Program-made: the position numbers and the translations under genes
In this document: piece by piece, positions 16,543-25,082 of the stretch
How positions within the stretch are numbered: the stretch's first letter is position 1
How the letters are laid out: every line of letters begins with the position of its first letter
Source: Clostridiales bacterium
GTDB taxonomy: Bacteria; Bacillota; Clostridia; Christensenellales; CAG-138
Reading direction: 5' to 3'
Assembly (NCBI GenBank): GCA_004557245.1
Contig: SFEL01000006.1
Span: 1-64,000 of the forward strand
DNA: 64,000 nucleotides
The notes under the pieces: model-generated
Seen by the model: only the letters and a program-made list of their open reading frames with translations
What the model was told of the DNA's origin: nothing
Database searches by the model: none

Positions 16543-18654
16543 ATGGAATTGTATATTGTACTGTGCGTTATTGTCCTTGCGGTAGTATATGTATTCTATA
16601 ATTATTTCAAGATCAAGAGGATGGATGAGGGTACTGCCGAAATGGCGGAGATGGCAGGAATAATCCGCAGCGGAGCAGTCGAATTCCTCAAGACGGAGTT
16701 CAGGACAATCGCAATAGTGATTCTGCTGGCGGCTGTCGTGTTTACGCTATTTATCGAAAAGACCAGCGGCATTACCTTCATAATGGGCGGCCTTATGAGC
16801 AGCACGGTATGCATACTGGGCATGCGCAGCGCCACCTATGCCAACGTCCGCACCGCCAATAAGTCCCGGGAGTCCCTCTCAATAGGTGAAACGGTAAAGG
16901 TAGCTCTCTGCGGCGGCAGCATATCCGGCCTCAGCGTACAGGCTTTCGGCATGCTGGGCATGGTGCTGGTGCTGATAATATGGGGTATCGACTTTGACGC
17001 AGTAGGCCACGGCCTCATTGCAAACCTCAAGTGCAATCCTTCCATAATGCGTATGTCCACTTATTCTCTGGGCTGCTCCATAGTTGCAATGTTCAACCGC
17101 GTAGCGGGAGGTAACTATACCAAGGCTGCGGACATCTCGGCAGACATTCTGGCAAAGATACGCCACGATATGCCTGAGGATGACAGCCGCGTTCCCAATA
17201 CCATAGCGGATTTCATAGGCGATAACGTAAACGACATAGCAGGCAACTGCTCAGATCTTCTGGAGAGCTTCGTGGCCACTATGGCGGCTTCCATAATGAT
17301 TGCCGTTACCATATTCAACAACAATCGGGCTATAGGAGAGGCTACCTTCAATGCCACCTGCGCGTTCCCGATACTGTTGGCTGGCTGTGGCCTGCTGGGC
17401 TGCGTGCTGGGTCTGGGTTATGCCTCCCTGCGCAAGATGGGCGACAATCCCTCCCATGAGCTTAACCTTGCTACCTATATTTCTTCCGGACTTACCATAG
17501 CGCTGGGCTTTGTAGCCTGCAAGGTGGTGTTCGGCAATGTTCCCCTTTACGATTCCTTTAGAATAGGATGGATATCTCCTTGGGTATCGGCGGTCCTGGG
17601 CACAATAAGCGGCGTAGCCATAGGCATGATAACCGAGTACTACACCTCTACAGACTATAAGCCCACAAAGATGCTTGCGGACATGGCTACAGAAGGCGAG
17701 GCTTTCGTAATAACCAAGGGCGACGCCATAGGCTCCCGCTCCTGTCTGCTGCCCATACTGCTCATAGGCATATCGCTGTTCATCTCTGGAAAGATCTGCG
17801 GCACATACGGCATAGCCATATCCTCTCTGGGCATGCTGGCTTTTGTAGGTACTACCGTATCCATAGACGCGTTTGGCCCCATAGCGGACAATGCGGGCGG
17901 CCTTGCGGAATCCTGCCATCTTGACGCGGACGTGCGCAAGATAACCGACAAGCTGGACGCCGTGGGCAACACCACCGCAGCTATAGGCAAGGGCTTTGCC
18001 ATAGGCTCCGCCGCGTTCGCCACGGTTTCACTTATCGTTGCATACGTTGGCAACTACACCGCAAACGGCGCTGAGCCGGTGCTGAACTTCGCTTCCTTTG
18101 TAGTAGTGGCGGGCGGCATAATCGGCGGTGCGCTGGTTGAGTACTTCTCTGCCCTTCTTACTGACAACACCATCGAGTCCGCCCGACTCATGGCTGACGA
18201 GGGCGACCGCATGCTCTCTGTTCCCGGCGTGCTGGAAGGCACCGTAAAGCCGGATTACAACAAGATGATAAGGATGGCCGCACAGCAGGCCCTCAGAAAG
18301 ATGCTGCTGCCCTCAGTGTTGTCCATGCTCATTCCCGCAGTAGGAGGATTCCTCTTCGGTGTTGAGTTCGTAGGCGGCATATTGGTAGGCGCTACCATAG
18401 TGGCCATACCCAGGGCAATATTTATGGGCAACTCCGGCGGTGCCTTTGATAACGCCAAAAAGTACATCGAGTCCGGAGCAATCGAGGGCCACGGCAAGGG
18501 CTCCGACGCCCACAAGGCCTCTGTCACCGGCGATACCGTAGGCGATACCCGCAAAGACGTAGTAGGCGTTGCGCTGGATATATTCATAAAGTCTATGTCC
18601 ACCGTAGCCAATACCCTCGCAAGCGTATTCTCTACATTAACTCTGTTCAGATAA
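16543..18654 (+). CDS. hppA: Membrane-bound ion-pumping pyrophosphatase (K+-dependent type)
   Basis: The 704-residue integral membrane protein hydrolyses pyrophosphate and pumps H+ and/or Na+ across the membrane. Motifs: GGNYTKAADISADILAKI, then IGDNVNDIAGNCSDLLESF, a variant of the usual DNVGDNVGDCAGMAADLFES that keeps the metal-binding Asp residues. DNAGGLAESCHLDADVRKIT and DAVGNTTAAIGKGFAIGSAA follow; Ala at the TAA position suggests the K+-dependent class. GGAFDNAKKYIE and GKGSDAHKASVTGDTVGDTR complete the site. About 16 hydrophobic segments are expected. The ATG after GGAGGAAGCTTT is chosen over a TTG 45 nt upstream. The divergent LysR gene is a likely regulator. Pyrophosphate conservation fits a low-energy anaerobe. 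Confidence 0.95.
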   Translation: MELYIVLCVIVLAVVYVFYNYFKIKRMDEGTAEMAEMAGIIRSGAVEFLKTEFRTIAIVILLAAVVFTLFIEKTSGITFIMGGLMSSTVCILGMRSATYANVRTANKSRESLSIGETVKVALCGGSISGLSVQAFGMLGMVLVLIIWGIDFDAVGHGLIANLKCNPSIMRMSTYSLGCSIVAMFNRVAGGNYTKAADISADILAKIRHDMPEDDSRVPNTIADFIGDNVNDIAGNCSDLLESFVATMAASIMIAVTIFNNNRAIGEATFNATCAFPILLAGCGLLGCVLGLGYASLRKMGDNPSHELNLATYISSGLTIALGFVACKVVFGNVPLYDSFRIGWISPWVSAVLGTISGVAIGMITEYYTSTDYKPTKMLADMATEGEAFVITKGDAIGSRSCLLPILLIGISLFISGKICGTYGIAISSLGMLAFVGTTVSIDAFGPIADNAGGLAESCHLDADVRKITDKLDAVGNTTAAIGKGFAIGSAAFATVSLIVAYVGNYTANGAEPVLNFASFVVVAGGIIGGALVEYFSALLTDNTIESARLMADEGDRMLSVPGVLEGTVKPDYNKMIRMAAQQALRKMLLPSVLSMLIPAVGGFLFGVEFVGGILVGATIVAIPRAIFMGNSGGAFDNAKKYIESGAIEGHGKGSDAHKASVTGDTVGDTRKDVVGVALDIFIKSMSTVANTLASVFSTLTLFR

Positions 18655-18676
18655 ATAAGTTAGACATAATTTTCAA

Positions 18677-18950
18677 TTAGGCGGCCTTAAGGGTCTGATA
18701 TCTGTGCTGAGCAGGTGTCAGGCCCTTTAGTTTTGCCTTGATCCGGTGGTTGCTGTAGTAAACGAGGTAGTCGATGAGTTCAGCTTTGAAATGTTCAAGA
18801 GAATCGAGGTCCTGAATGTAAAGCGGTTCGGCTTTGAGTATCCCGAAGAAGTTTTCCATTACAGCATTGTCCAAACAGATGATTGCATGCAATTTCTGCT
18901 TTCTGTTCCGGTGCCCATATCCGATTCTTCTGTTCCTTTTTCACGCTCAT
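18677..18950 (-). pseudogene. IS3-family insertion sequence remnant (orfA start joined to orfB end)
   Basis: The start of a transposase orfA (MSVKKEQKNRIWAPEQKAEI) runs into a deletion junction near 18892. The sequence then continues, in a different frame, as the last 66 residues of an IS150-type orfB: CLDNAVMENFFGILKAE, then YLVYYSNHRIKAKLKGLTPA. The DDE core is gone, so this cannot transpose itself. The element sits between hppA and the esterase gene, both intact. The stretches ATGTCTAACTTATTT and ATGTCTACCTTATTT flank the relic as a direct repeat on the minus strand; the right one lies inside the esterase terminator. Confidence 0.85.
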
Positions 18951-18980
18951 CACTTCCAAGTTGATTTTAACATAAAAAAT

Positions 18981-19018
18981 AAGGTAGACATCATGGTGGT
19001 TTATCATGTGTCTACCTT
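18981..19018 (-). terminator. Terminator of the esterase gene
   Basis: AAGGTAGACA and TGTCTACCTT form a 10-bp stem, extended by CATG pairing around the loop. On the minus strand it lies about 30 nt after the esterase stop and is followed by ATTTTTT. Confidence 0.75.
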
Positions 19019-19049
19019 TATATTATAGCTTTACAAAGCGGGGGGATTA

Positions 19050-19847
19050 TTATTTGCCAAAGAAGAAGGGCATTATCTCGTTTATTATGCGGCCGTTCCA
19101 GTAGCTGAAATCGTGCACGCCGTTGCCCTCGGTATAGGTGAAGTCTAAGCCAAGCGACTGGGCTTTTTTGCGCCATTCCTGGCTGAATGCATAAATGAAA
19201 TCCTGTTTGCCGATAGTGTGATACATGGGAGGCACGTATTTGCCTGCGGCCTTGCGCGCCGCTGCCTTATCCAGAAGAGCCAGCATGTCGTTGTCGCCGT
19301 CCTTCATATCCGGCCAGTCGGACAGGGAAGTATGTATGGTGAATATGCTGCCGTTTTCAAAGGCATTTATGAATCCAGCCATATCCATACAGCCTGACAG
19401 GGAGGCTATTTTGCAGTATCTGTCGGGGTTCATGAGGCCGATCTTGACCGCACCGAAACCGCCCATGGAGTAGCCCATTATGTAGCGGTCCTTGGCATCG
19501 GTGGAGGCGTGAAATGTAGCCTCTATCATGGCAGGCAGTTCTTCGGATATGTAGGTGTAGTATTTTGCTCCATAGGGTGTGTCATTGTAACAGCTCAGTG
19601 CTGCATCGGGCATTACTGCAATAAAGCCGTACTGGCAGCAGAGCTGTTCCATGTCGGCGCGCTGTATCCATTCAAAGCCGTCGCCGCCTGCGCCGTGCAG
19701 CATATATACTACCGGCCAGCGCTTTTCAGGGTCGTATTTGTCTTTGCGCTGTATCATTTCGCCAAGGGTAGGGGTAGGATAAGCAACCCAGACGCTGGTC
19801 TTCATTGCGAGACAACGGGAAGTGAAGTTGATGTTCATTATGGCCAT
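19050..19847 (-). CDS. Alpha/beta-hydrolase esterase (EstA/tributyrin esterase-like)
   Basis: This 265-residue cytoplasmic hydrolase matches the EstA/esterase D-like group. The oxyanion region is VVYMLHGAGGDGFEW, the nucleophile elbow is MGYSMGGFGA with Ser127, the acid is probably Asp216 (GKQDFIYAF), and the catalytic His245 lies in NGVHDFSYW. Members hydrolyse short-chain acyl esters, acetylated sugars or S-formylglutathione; the natural substrate is unknown. AAAGGAGGG precedes the start. It is a single-gene unit with its own terminator and is divergent from the aldehyde dehydrogenase gene. Confidence 0.87.
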   Translation of the reverse strand: MAIMNINFTSRCLAMKTSVWVAYPTPTLGEMIQRKDKYDPEKRWPVVYMLHGAGGDGFEWIQRADMEQLCCQYGFIAVMPDAALSCYNDTPYGAKYYTYISEELPAMIEATFHASTDAKDRYIMGYSMGGFGAVKIGLMNPDRYCKIASLSGCMDMAGFINAFENGSIFTIHTSLSDWPDMKDGDNDMLALLDKAAARKAAGKYVPPMYHTIGKQDFIYAFSQEWRKKAQSLGLDFTYTEGNGVHDFSYWNGRIINEIMPFFFGK

Positions 19848-20033
19848 AACGGCAAGCCCTCCTTTTTACTTTGATAGAATTATAACTCCAAAAAAACCTA
19901 TAGTAAAGGCAAATATACTAAAAATAAAACATTCTAAAAATAGAATTTACCTAAATTGCCAGATCTTCGGCATACCGGAAACACTGTTGCGAGCAAAAAT
20001 AAAAAAAATGAAGTAGAATTATAAAAGTTGCTA

Positions 20034-20062
20034 TTGAAAAATTCGATGTAAGGTATTATATT
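20034..20062 (+). promoter_or_regulatory. Sigma-A-type promoter of the aldehyde dehydrogenase gene
   Basis: TTGAAA and TATATT are separated by 17 nt, a strong match to the vegetative consensus. The predicted start site gives a leader of about 65 nt before the GTG codon. Confidence 0.6.
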
Positions 20063-20136
20063 ATAAATAGAACATAGGTCAAAATAATAACGAGATTCCA
20101 AAAAGGTATTTTATAATTTGAATAGGAGGAATAAAA

Positions 20137-21624
20137 GTGAATCCGCTGGATTATGTAAGAAAAACGCCTTACGAGCTGTATATTGACGGCAAGTATGTAC
20201 CCGCTGAAAAGGGCAAAGTGGTGGATGTTATCAACCCCGCTAACAATGAACCGTTTGCTCAGGTATATCGGGGCACTGTGGAGGACGCGGAGAAGGCGGT
20301 GCAGGCTGCCCGAAAGGCGTTTGACGAAGGCCCCTGGGGCCGCACTGCTGCCCGTGACCGCGCCAAGATACTTGCCAAGGCCGCACAGATAATGGAACGC
20401 CGGGGAGAGGAATTTGCAATACTCGAGTCGCTCGAATGCGGCTATCATTACGGGTCCGCACGCTACTATTGCGTGCCAATGGCAGTGGATTCCTTCAACC
20501 TGTTCGCCGGAAAGGCAAGGGATATTGAAGGCAAAGTCGTTCCTTCCGATTACGGCACGCTGAACTACGTTACATGGAACCCGGTTGGCGTAGTGGCCGA
20601 GATACTGCCCTGGAACGGGCCTTATCTCATGGGCTGCCAGAAAATAAACGCTATACTGGCCGCAGGCAATACCTGCATTATCAAGCCCCCATCCTGGGGA
20701 GTGCTGGCTCTGCTGCAGCTGGCTGGCGTATATGAAGAAGCCGGTCTGCCCGCAGGCGTATTCAATGTAGTTACCGGCTCAGGCTCAGAAGTGGGCGCGT
20801 ATCTCACCAAGCATCCCATGGTAGACATGGTCGCCATGACAGGAGGAATTGAGACCGGCCGCGAGGTGATACACAACTCTGCCGAGCGCGTAAAGGATAT
20901 TGCCCTTGAACTGGGCGGCAAGAGCCCTGCAATCTTCTTTGACGACGTAAACGTAAAGGACGCCGCCAAGTGGGCCGTCTGGGGCTTCACCAACCATTCC
21001 GGTCAGGTATGCGTTTCAGGTACCCGTGTGCTTGTACAGCGCAGCATCTACGATGAGTTTGTAGAGGAAATGAAAAAGTTTATCGCTGAGAAGTATGTTG
21101 CGGGCGATACTTTCGATTTTAACTCCAACCTGGATCCCCTCATTTCCAAGTCCCATGCCGCAAAGGTATGGAGCTATATAGAGAAGGGTAAGGAAGAGGG
21201 CGCGAGGCTGGTCTGCGGCGGCGAGCACTACACCGACCCTGTGCTTGCAAAGGGCAATTACGTTCCGGTGACTCTGTTTGCCGATGTAACTCCCGATATG
21301 ACCATATATCAGGAAGAGATATTCGGGCCTGTGGGCTGTGTTACTCCCTTTGACACCGAGGAAGAAGCCATCGCTCTTGCAAACGGTACCTCCTACGGCC
21401 TTGCGGGCGCCGTATATACCAACGATCTCAAGCGCGGCATCCGCGTTGCCAACAGCATAAAGGGCGGGCAGATCTATGTTAACCACTACTTCAGCAAGGG
21501 CATGATAGAGTCTCCCGGCACTGGATGGAAAGAAAGCGGTCTGGGCGTTGCGGGTATGCAGAAGTACATGATTTCCAAAACTGTATTCGTGGAAACCATT
21601 GACGGAACCCTTCCTCCTGTGTGA
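20137..21624 (+). CDS. NAD(P)-dependent aldehyde dehydrogenase
   Basis: The 495-residue protein is a classical aldehyde dehydrogenase that oxidises an aldehyde to its acid. Asn160 (EILPWNGPYLM) stabilises the intermediate, IIKPPSWG binds the cofactor, Glu258 (ALELGGKSP) is the general base, and Cys292 (NHSGQVCVSGTRV) is the nucleophile. EIFGPVGCVTPFDTEEEA and a C-terminal ESPGTGWKESGLGV complete the fold. Translation starts at GTG behind AGGAGGAA. The gene begins the catabolic run that continues through an XRE-cupin regulator into the Grd-like genes; its aldehyde may be produced by the aldolase or the zinc dehydrogenase of that cluster, which is inference. Substrate specificity cannot be read. 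Confidence 0.93.
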   Translation: MNPLDYVRKTPYELYIDGKYVPAEKGKVVDVINPANNEPFAQVYRGTVEDAEKAVQAARKAFDEGPWGRTAARDRAKILAKAAQIMERRGEEFAILESLECGYHYGSARYYCVPMAVDSFNLFAGKARDIEGKVVPSDYGTLNYVTWNPVGVVAEILPWNGPYLMGCQKINAILAAGNTCIIKPPSWGVLALLQLAGVYEEAGLPAGVFNVVTGSGSEVGAYLTKHPMVDMVAMTGGIETGREVIHNSAERVKDIALELGGKSPAIFFDDVNVKDAAKWAVWGFTNHSGQVCVSGTRVLVQRSIYDEFVEEMKKFIAEKYVAGDTFDFNSNLDPLISKSHAAKVWSYIEKGKEEGARLVCGGEHYTDPVLAKGNYVPVTLFADVTPDMTIYQEEIFGPVGCVTPFDTEEEAIALANGTSYGLAGAVYTNDLKRGIRVANSIKGGQIYVNHYFSKGMIESPGTGWKESGLGVAGMQKYMISKTVFVETIDGTLPPV

Positions 21625-21651
21625 TACTGTTAATAATTATTAAAGTATCAC
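21621..21651. promoter_or_regulatory. Long palindrome before the XRE-cupin gene, candidate operator
   Basis: GTGATACT and AGTATCAC flank the self-complementary TTAATAATTATTAA, with a single extra G on the left. It starts at the last codons of the aldehyde dehydrogenase gene and ends 16 nt before the regulator start. No T-run follows, so it suits an operator for autoregulation better than a terminator. Confidence 0.55.
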
Positions 21652-21667
21652 TCAAGGGGTAAATATA

Positions 21668-22273
21668 ATGCCTAATAAAGAACAAGATTTTTCCAGGGAA
21701 AACGATAGTACGGTAGGCGCTAAGATACGTGCCCTGAGAAGAATCCGCGGCCTGTCGCTGCAGCAGATGTCACAGGAAACGGGAATGAGCTATTCATACC
21801 TTTCGGGTCTGGAGAATGGCAAGCATTCCGTGTCCATAACCAATCTGCAGCGCATCGCAAAGTATTTTGATGTCGACATGGTGTACTTCCTTATGCCCAG
21901 CGGCGCAGTGCCGAAGGTATTCCGTAAGGAAGAGCTCTTCAGAGGAAATAATGCCTTTGCCGACATAGCCTACCGGGTAATAACCCCCGAAAAGACCAGT
22001 AATCTGCAGGTAAGCTATGTCTACCTGCCCCCCGATGAACCCAGCGAGCGGCATATCCACAAGCACGGCAAGGGGCAGGAGATGCTGATTACTTTGGACG
22101 GCTGCGTCTGTGTCATGGTAGAGGAAGAACGGTACAGGATCGAGCAGGGCGACTGTATAGTATTCGATGCAAATATTGAGCATGTTATGTATACAGAAGA
22201 ACAGCCGGCAACATTTGTGATAATATCCAGTCCGCCATACGGGCAAAACATTCTTCCAACTACACATGAATAA
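21668..22273 (+). CDS. XRE-family regulator with C-terminal cupin domain
   Basis: Residues about 15-70 form an XRE helix-turn-helix (IRALRRIRGLSLQQMSQETG, then YLSGLENGKHSVSITNLQRI). Residues 110-195 form a cupin: YLPPDEPSERHIHKHGKGQEML, then GDCIVFDANIEHVMY with the second His. This architecture occurs in regulators of amino-acid, polyamine and aldehyde catabolism, where the cupin senses a small ligand. It lies between the aldehyde dehydrogenase and the Grd-like genes with its own terminator, and is the obvious local regulator. A large palindrome just upstream is its likely binding site. Confidence 0.92.
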   Translation: MPNKEQDFSRENDSTVGAKIRALRRIRGLSLQQMSQETGMSYSYLSGLENGKHSVSITNLQRIAKYFDVDMVYFLMPSGAVPKVFRKEELFRGNNAFADIAYRVITPEKTSNLQVSYVYLPPDEPSERHIHKHGKGQEMLITLDGCVCVMVEEERYRIEQGDCIVFDANIEHVMYTEEQPATFVIISSPPYGQNILPTTHE

Positions 22274-22278
22274 GCTGA

Positions 22279-22307
22279 AAAGCGGGGGGCTGAAAGCTCT
22301 CCGCTTT
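22279..22307 (+). terminator. Terminator of the XRE-cupin gene
   Basis: A 13-bp stem with two G-U pairs (AAAGCGGGGGGCT with AGCTCTCCGCTTT) is followed by ATATTTTTT. It starts 5 nt after the regulator stop codon and separates it from the selenoprotein operon. Confidence 0.85.
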
Positions 22308-22386
22308 ATATTTTTTGCATGGCTGCGATTTTTGAATAAATCTTACAATATTTTTAACCAAGATAAGAAAGGACTCCTGATACAAA

Positions 22387-23718
22387 ATGAGTTTGAAGGC
22401 GGTACACTATATCAACCAGTTCTATGCCGGAATAGGTGGCGAAACCATGGCGGACACCGGCTTTGGCGTACTGGAAGAGAAAAAAGGGCCTGCTCTGGGC
22501 CTTGAGCAGCTTTGGAATGGAGAAATGACCATATCCAAGGTAGTATATTGCGGCGACAATTACGTAAACACTGATGAGAACTATGGTGAGGTAAAGGAAA
22601 AGCTGGCCAAGGTCATCCGAGAGGAAAAACCGGACGTATTTATCGCGGGTCCCGCATTTAATGCCGGCCGCTACGGCGTTGCCTGCGCCAAGGTATGCGA
22701 TTACGTTCGCAGCGAGCTTGGAGTACCCAGCGTTACCTGTATGTGGCATGAGAACCCTGCCATAGACATGTACGTGGAAAACAACTATATCGTACCCAGC
22801 ACAGAGACTGCTGTAGGTATGCGCAAGACTCTGCCTGCGCTTGCAAAGCTTGCCCTTAAGCTTGCCAGGAAGGAAAAGATAGGTACCGCCCACGCCGAGG
22901 GATACCTGCCTACCGGCCACCGCTATAATGAATATTCCGATAAGTCCGGCGCAGAACGCGTTGTGGATATGCTCGTGGCGAGGCTGTATAACAAGAAGTT
23001 TGAGACAGAGGTGCCCCTCAGGAGCTTTGAGGTAATACCCCCTGCCGCAAAGATAAAGGACATAAGCAAGGCTACCATAGCCCTGTTTACCACTGGCGGT
23101 CTGGTCCCTGTGGGCAACCCGGATAAGATCAAGCAGGCGTTTGCCGTAAGCTTTGGTATTTATGATATGACCGGCCTCGACGCTCTTAAGAAGGGCGTGT
23201 ATGAATCAATACACGGCGGATACGATACTACCGCCGCCAGCGCCGATCCTCATCGTCTGGTACCTCTTGATGCTCTTCTCGATTGCAAGAAGGAAGGCAA
23301 GATTGGAGATATCTACAAGTTCTTCGGTGCTACCTGCGGTGTTGGCACAAACATCGGCAGCAGCCAGGAGATGGGCAAGAAGTGGGCAAATATGCTTAAG
23401 GATGCCAAGGTGGATGCTTGTCTGCTGACCTCTACCTGAGGAACCTGCACTCGTTGCTGCGCAACGATATCAAAAGAGCTTGACAGAGCAGGCATACCTA
23501 ATGTACACATAACTGCGTTTACCACCATAGCTAAGAGCGTTGGTGCGAACCGCATAGTATTTGGCGGCGAATTTACCGCTCCGGTGGGCAATCCCGATCT
23601 GCCCATAGACAGAGAAAAGGTTTACCGCCGCAAGATCATCGACAAGGCGTTGGAAGTCCTGCAGATGGACATCACCGCACCCACGGTATTTACTGTGGAC
23701 GAGAGCAAGGAGGACTAA
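22387..23718 (+). CDS. GrdB-like selenoprotein (glycine/sarcosine/betaine reductase protein B family), UGA-encoded Sec351
   Basis: The reading frame meets TGA at 23437-23439, then continues in frame to TAA at 23716-23718, giving 443 residues with selenocysteine at 351. The context LTST-U-GTCTRC is the hallmark of GrdB, GrdF and GrdH, the selenocysteine subunits of protein B in glycine, sarcosine and betaine reductases, and a stem-loop follows the TGA. In known systems protein B binds the substrate amine and passes a carboxymethyl group to selenoprotein A, ending in acetyl phosphate. Here Cys replaces the usual Gly after TRC (TRCCATISKE). GrdA, GrdC, GrdD and thioredoxin genes are not in the window. 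The substrate is unknown. The GrdE-like gene follows after 3 nt. Confidence 0.9.
23437..23467 (+). promoter_or_regulatory. Selenocysteine codon and bacterial SECIS-like hairpin
   Basis: The in-frame TGA is followed, 11 nt later, by TCGTTGC-TGC-GCAACGA, a perfect 7-bp stem with a small loop inside the coding sequence. Bacterial SECIS elements lie at this distance and bind SelB. The hairpin and the family-conserved residues on both sides of TGA argue against a frameshift or a true stop. Confidence 0.8.
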
Positions 23719-23721
23719 GCA

Positions 23722-25041
23722 ATGATAGATATGAAGCTTACCCGTCAGTATTTTGACGTTAAGGATGTTTGCTTTGGCGATAAGTGCGCATTGGAAAACG
23801 GTGTGCTTACCGTAAACGAAGCCGAGCTTCAGGCGCTGACCGCCGACCTCTGCAAGGCTGTGAAGGGCTATCATCTCGAGATAACCAAGCCGGGTGAAAA
23901 TGCACGCATCATACACGTTCTGGACACGATAGCCCCCATGGTAAAAATAGAGGGAGAGGGCGTACAGTACTCAGGATTTTTCAGCACCCCTTATACCGTA
24001 GGCCGCGGCGTCACCAACATGCTGTCCGGCTTTGCCGTAATAGAGAGTGCGGCCCTTCCGTGGGATGAGTCCAACGCCTCCAGCGGCCTGCTGTATCCCC
24101 GCGACGCCATAATCGAGCTCAGCGGTTTCTATGCGGGCTATACGCCTTTTTCCAAGACAAACAATCTGGTCATCATATACGACCTGAATGAGGGCAAATC
24201 CTCTATCGAGTACGATAACGATATTCGCCTTATTGCCATCAGAATATCCAATTATCTGGCGGAGCTCACACGCAGCATGACTCCCGACAGGACGGAGGAG
24301 TTCTCCACTGAGGAAGAGCATCCGGAGTTGCCCGGGGTAGTGATGGTATGGCAGTGCCAGAACCAGGGACCGTATGCGGATACAATGCTCTATGGAATGC
24401 CCATAGACGATATGGTTCCCACCGTGCTTCATCCCAACGAGATGCTGGATGGCTGCGTGGTAAGCGGCAACTATGTGTGGCCTGCCTTCAAGGTACCCAC
24501 CTATCTGCACGTTAACCACCCGGTGCTGTTGGAACTGTACAGGCGCCACGGTAAGGATATCAACTTCAAGGGCGTAATATTCTGCCGCAGCCACAATCCC
24601 AGCACATGGCATAAGCAGCGCTGTGCAAGCCACGTGGTAAAGCTTGCTCAGATGCTGGATGCAAAAGGCCTGGTAATGGTATGGGAAGGCGGCGGCAACG
24701 CCTGCACTGACGGCATGCTTACAATACAGACCGCTGAGCGCCACGGTATCCGCACCGCCGGCATCACCTTCGAATTCGGCGGCAAGGACGGCACAGAGGG
24801 CATACTGCTGGTTGACGATGTACCAGAAGCTACAGCTATGTGCAGCGGAGGTTCCATTGAGAAGACGGTACACCTTTCTGCTGTGGACAGGGCAGTAGGC
24901 GGAGATACCTTCAGGCTCAATAAGGAATCCGGCGGCTTCTTCCCTCCCGCCAAAGGCGAACTCACACTTGAGCAGACTACCCACCTTTATCTCGGCGGCA
25001 ACCAGTGTGCATACAGCAAGATATACGGGGCGGCCTATTAA
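23722..25041 (+). CDS. GrdE/GrdG/GrdI-like partner subunit lacking the pyruvoyl-forming Cys
   Basis: The 439-residue protein aligns by eye with the GrdE-type proprotein of protein B over its whole length: GVTNMLSGFAVIES, GYTPFSKTNNLVIIYD, HPNEMLDGCVVSGN, then HGKDINFKGVIF and a GGKDGTEG segment. In characterised GrdE the proprotein is cleaved at Asn-Cys in an SGNC motif, and that Cys becomes a pyruvoyl group. Here the position reads SGNY (Tyr251) and the next residues differ (VWPAFKVPTY), so ordinary cleavage should not occur; a Cys at 245 lies nearby. The family motif is recalled from known sequences. The partner selenoprotein is 3 nt upstream, with a good ribosome site between. The two probably form an unusual protein B complex. 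Confidence 0.85.
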   Translation: MIDMKLTRQYFDVKDVCFGDKCALENGVLTVNEAELQALTADLCKAVKGYHLEITKPGENARIIHVLDTIAPMVKIEGEGVQYSGFFSTPYTVGRGVTNMLSGFAVIESAALPWDESNASSGLLYPRDAIIELSGFYAGYTPFSKTNNLVIIYDLNEGKSSIEYDNDIRLIAIRISNYLAELTRSMTPDRTEEFSTEEEHPELPGVVMVWQCQNQGPYADTMLYGMPIDDMVPTVLHPNEMLDGCVVSGNYVWPAFKVPTYLHVNHPVLLELYRRHGKDINFKGVIFCRSHNPSTWHKQRCASHVVKLAQMLDAKGLVMVWEGGGNACTDGMLTIQTAERHGIRTAGITFEFGGKDGTEGILLVDDVPEATAMCSGGSIEKTVHLSAVDRAVGGDTFRLNKESGGFFPPAKGELTLEQTTHLYLGGNQCAYSKIYGAAY

Positions 25042-25082
25042 AAAAAGATTTTAAAAATACTAATACGAAAGGAAAAAGAATT

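Noticed and set aside
22387..23439. GrdB-like gene as a truncated pseudogene ending at TGA
   Set aside because: The family has selenocysteine at exactly this place, the frame continues with conserved residues to the next gene, and a hairpin follows the TGA.
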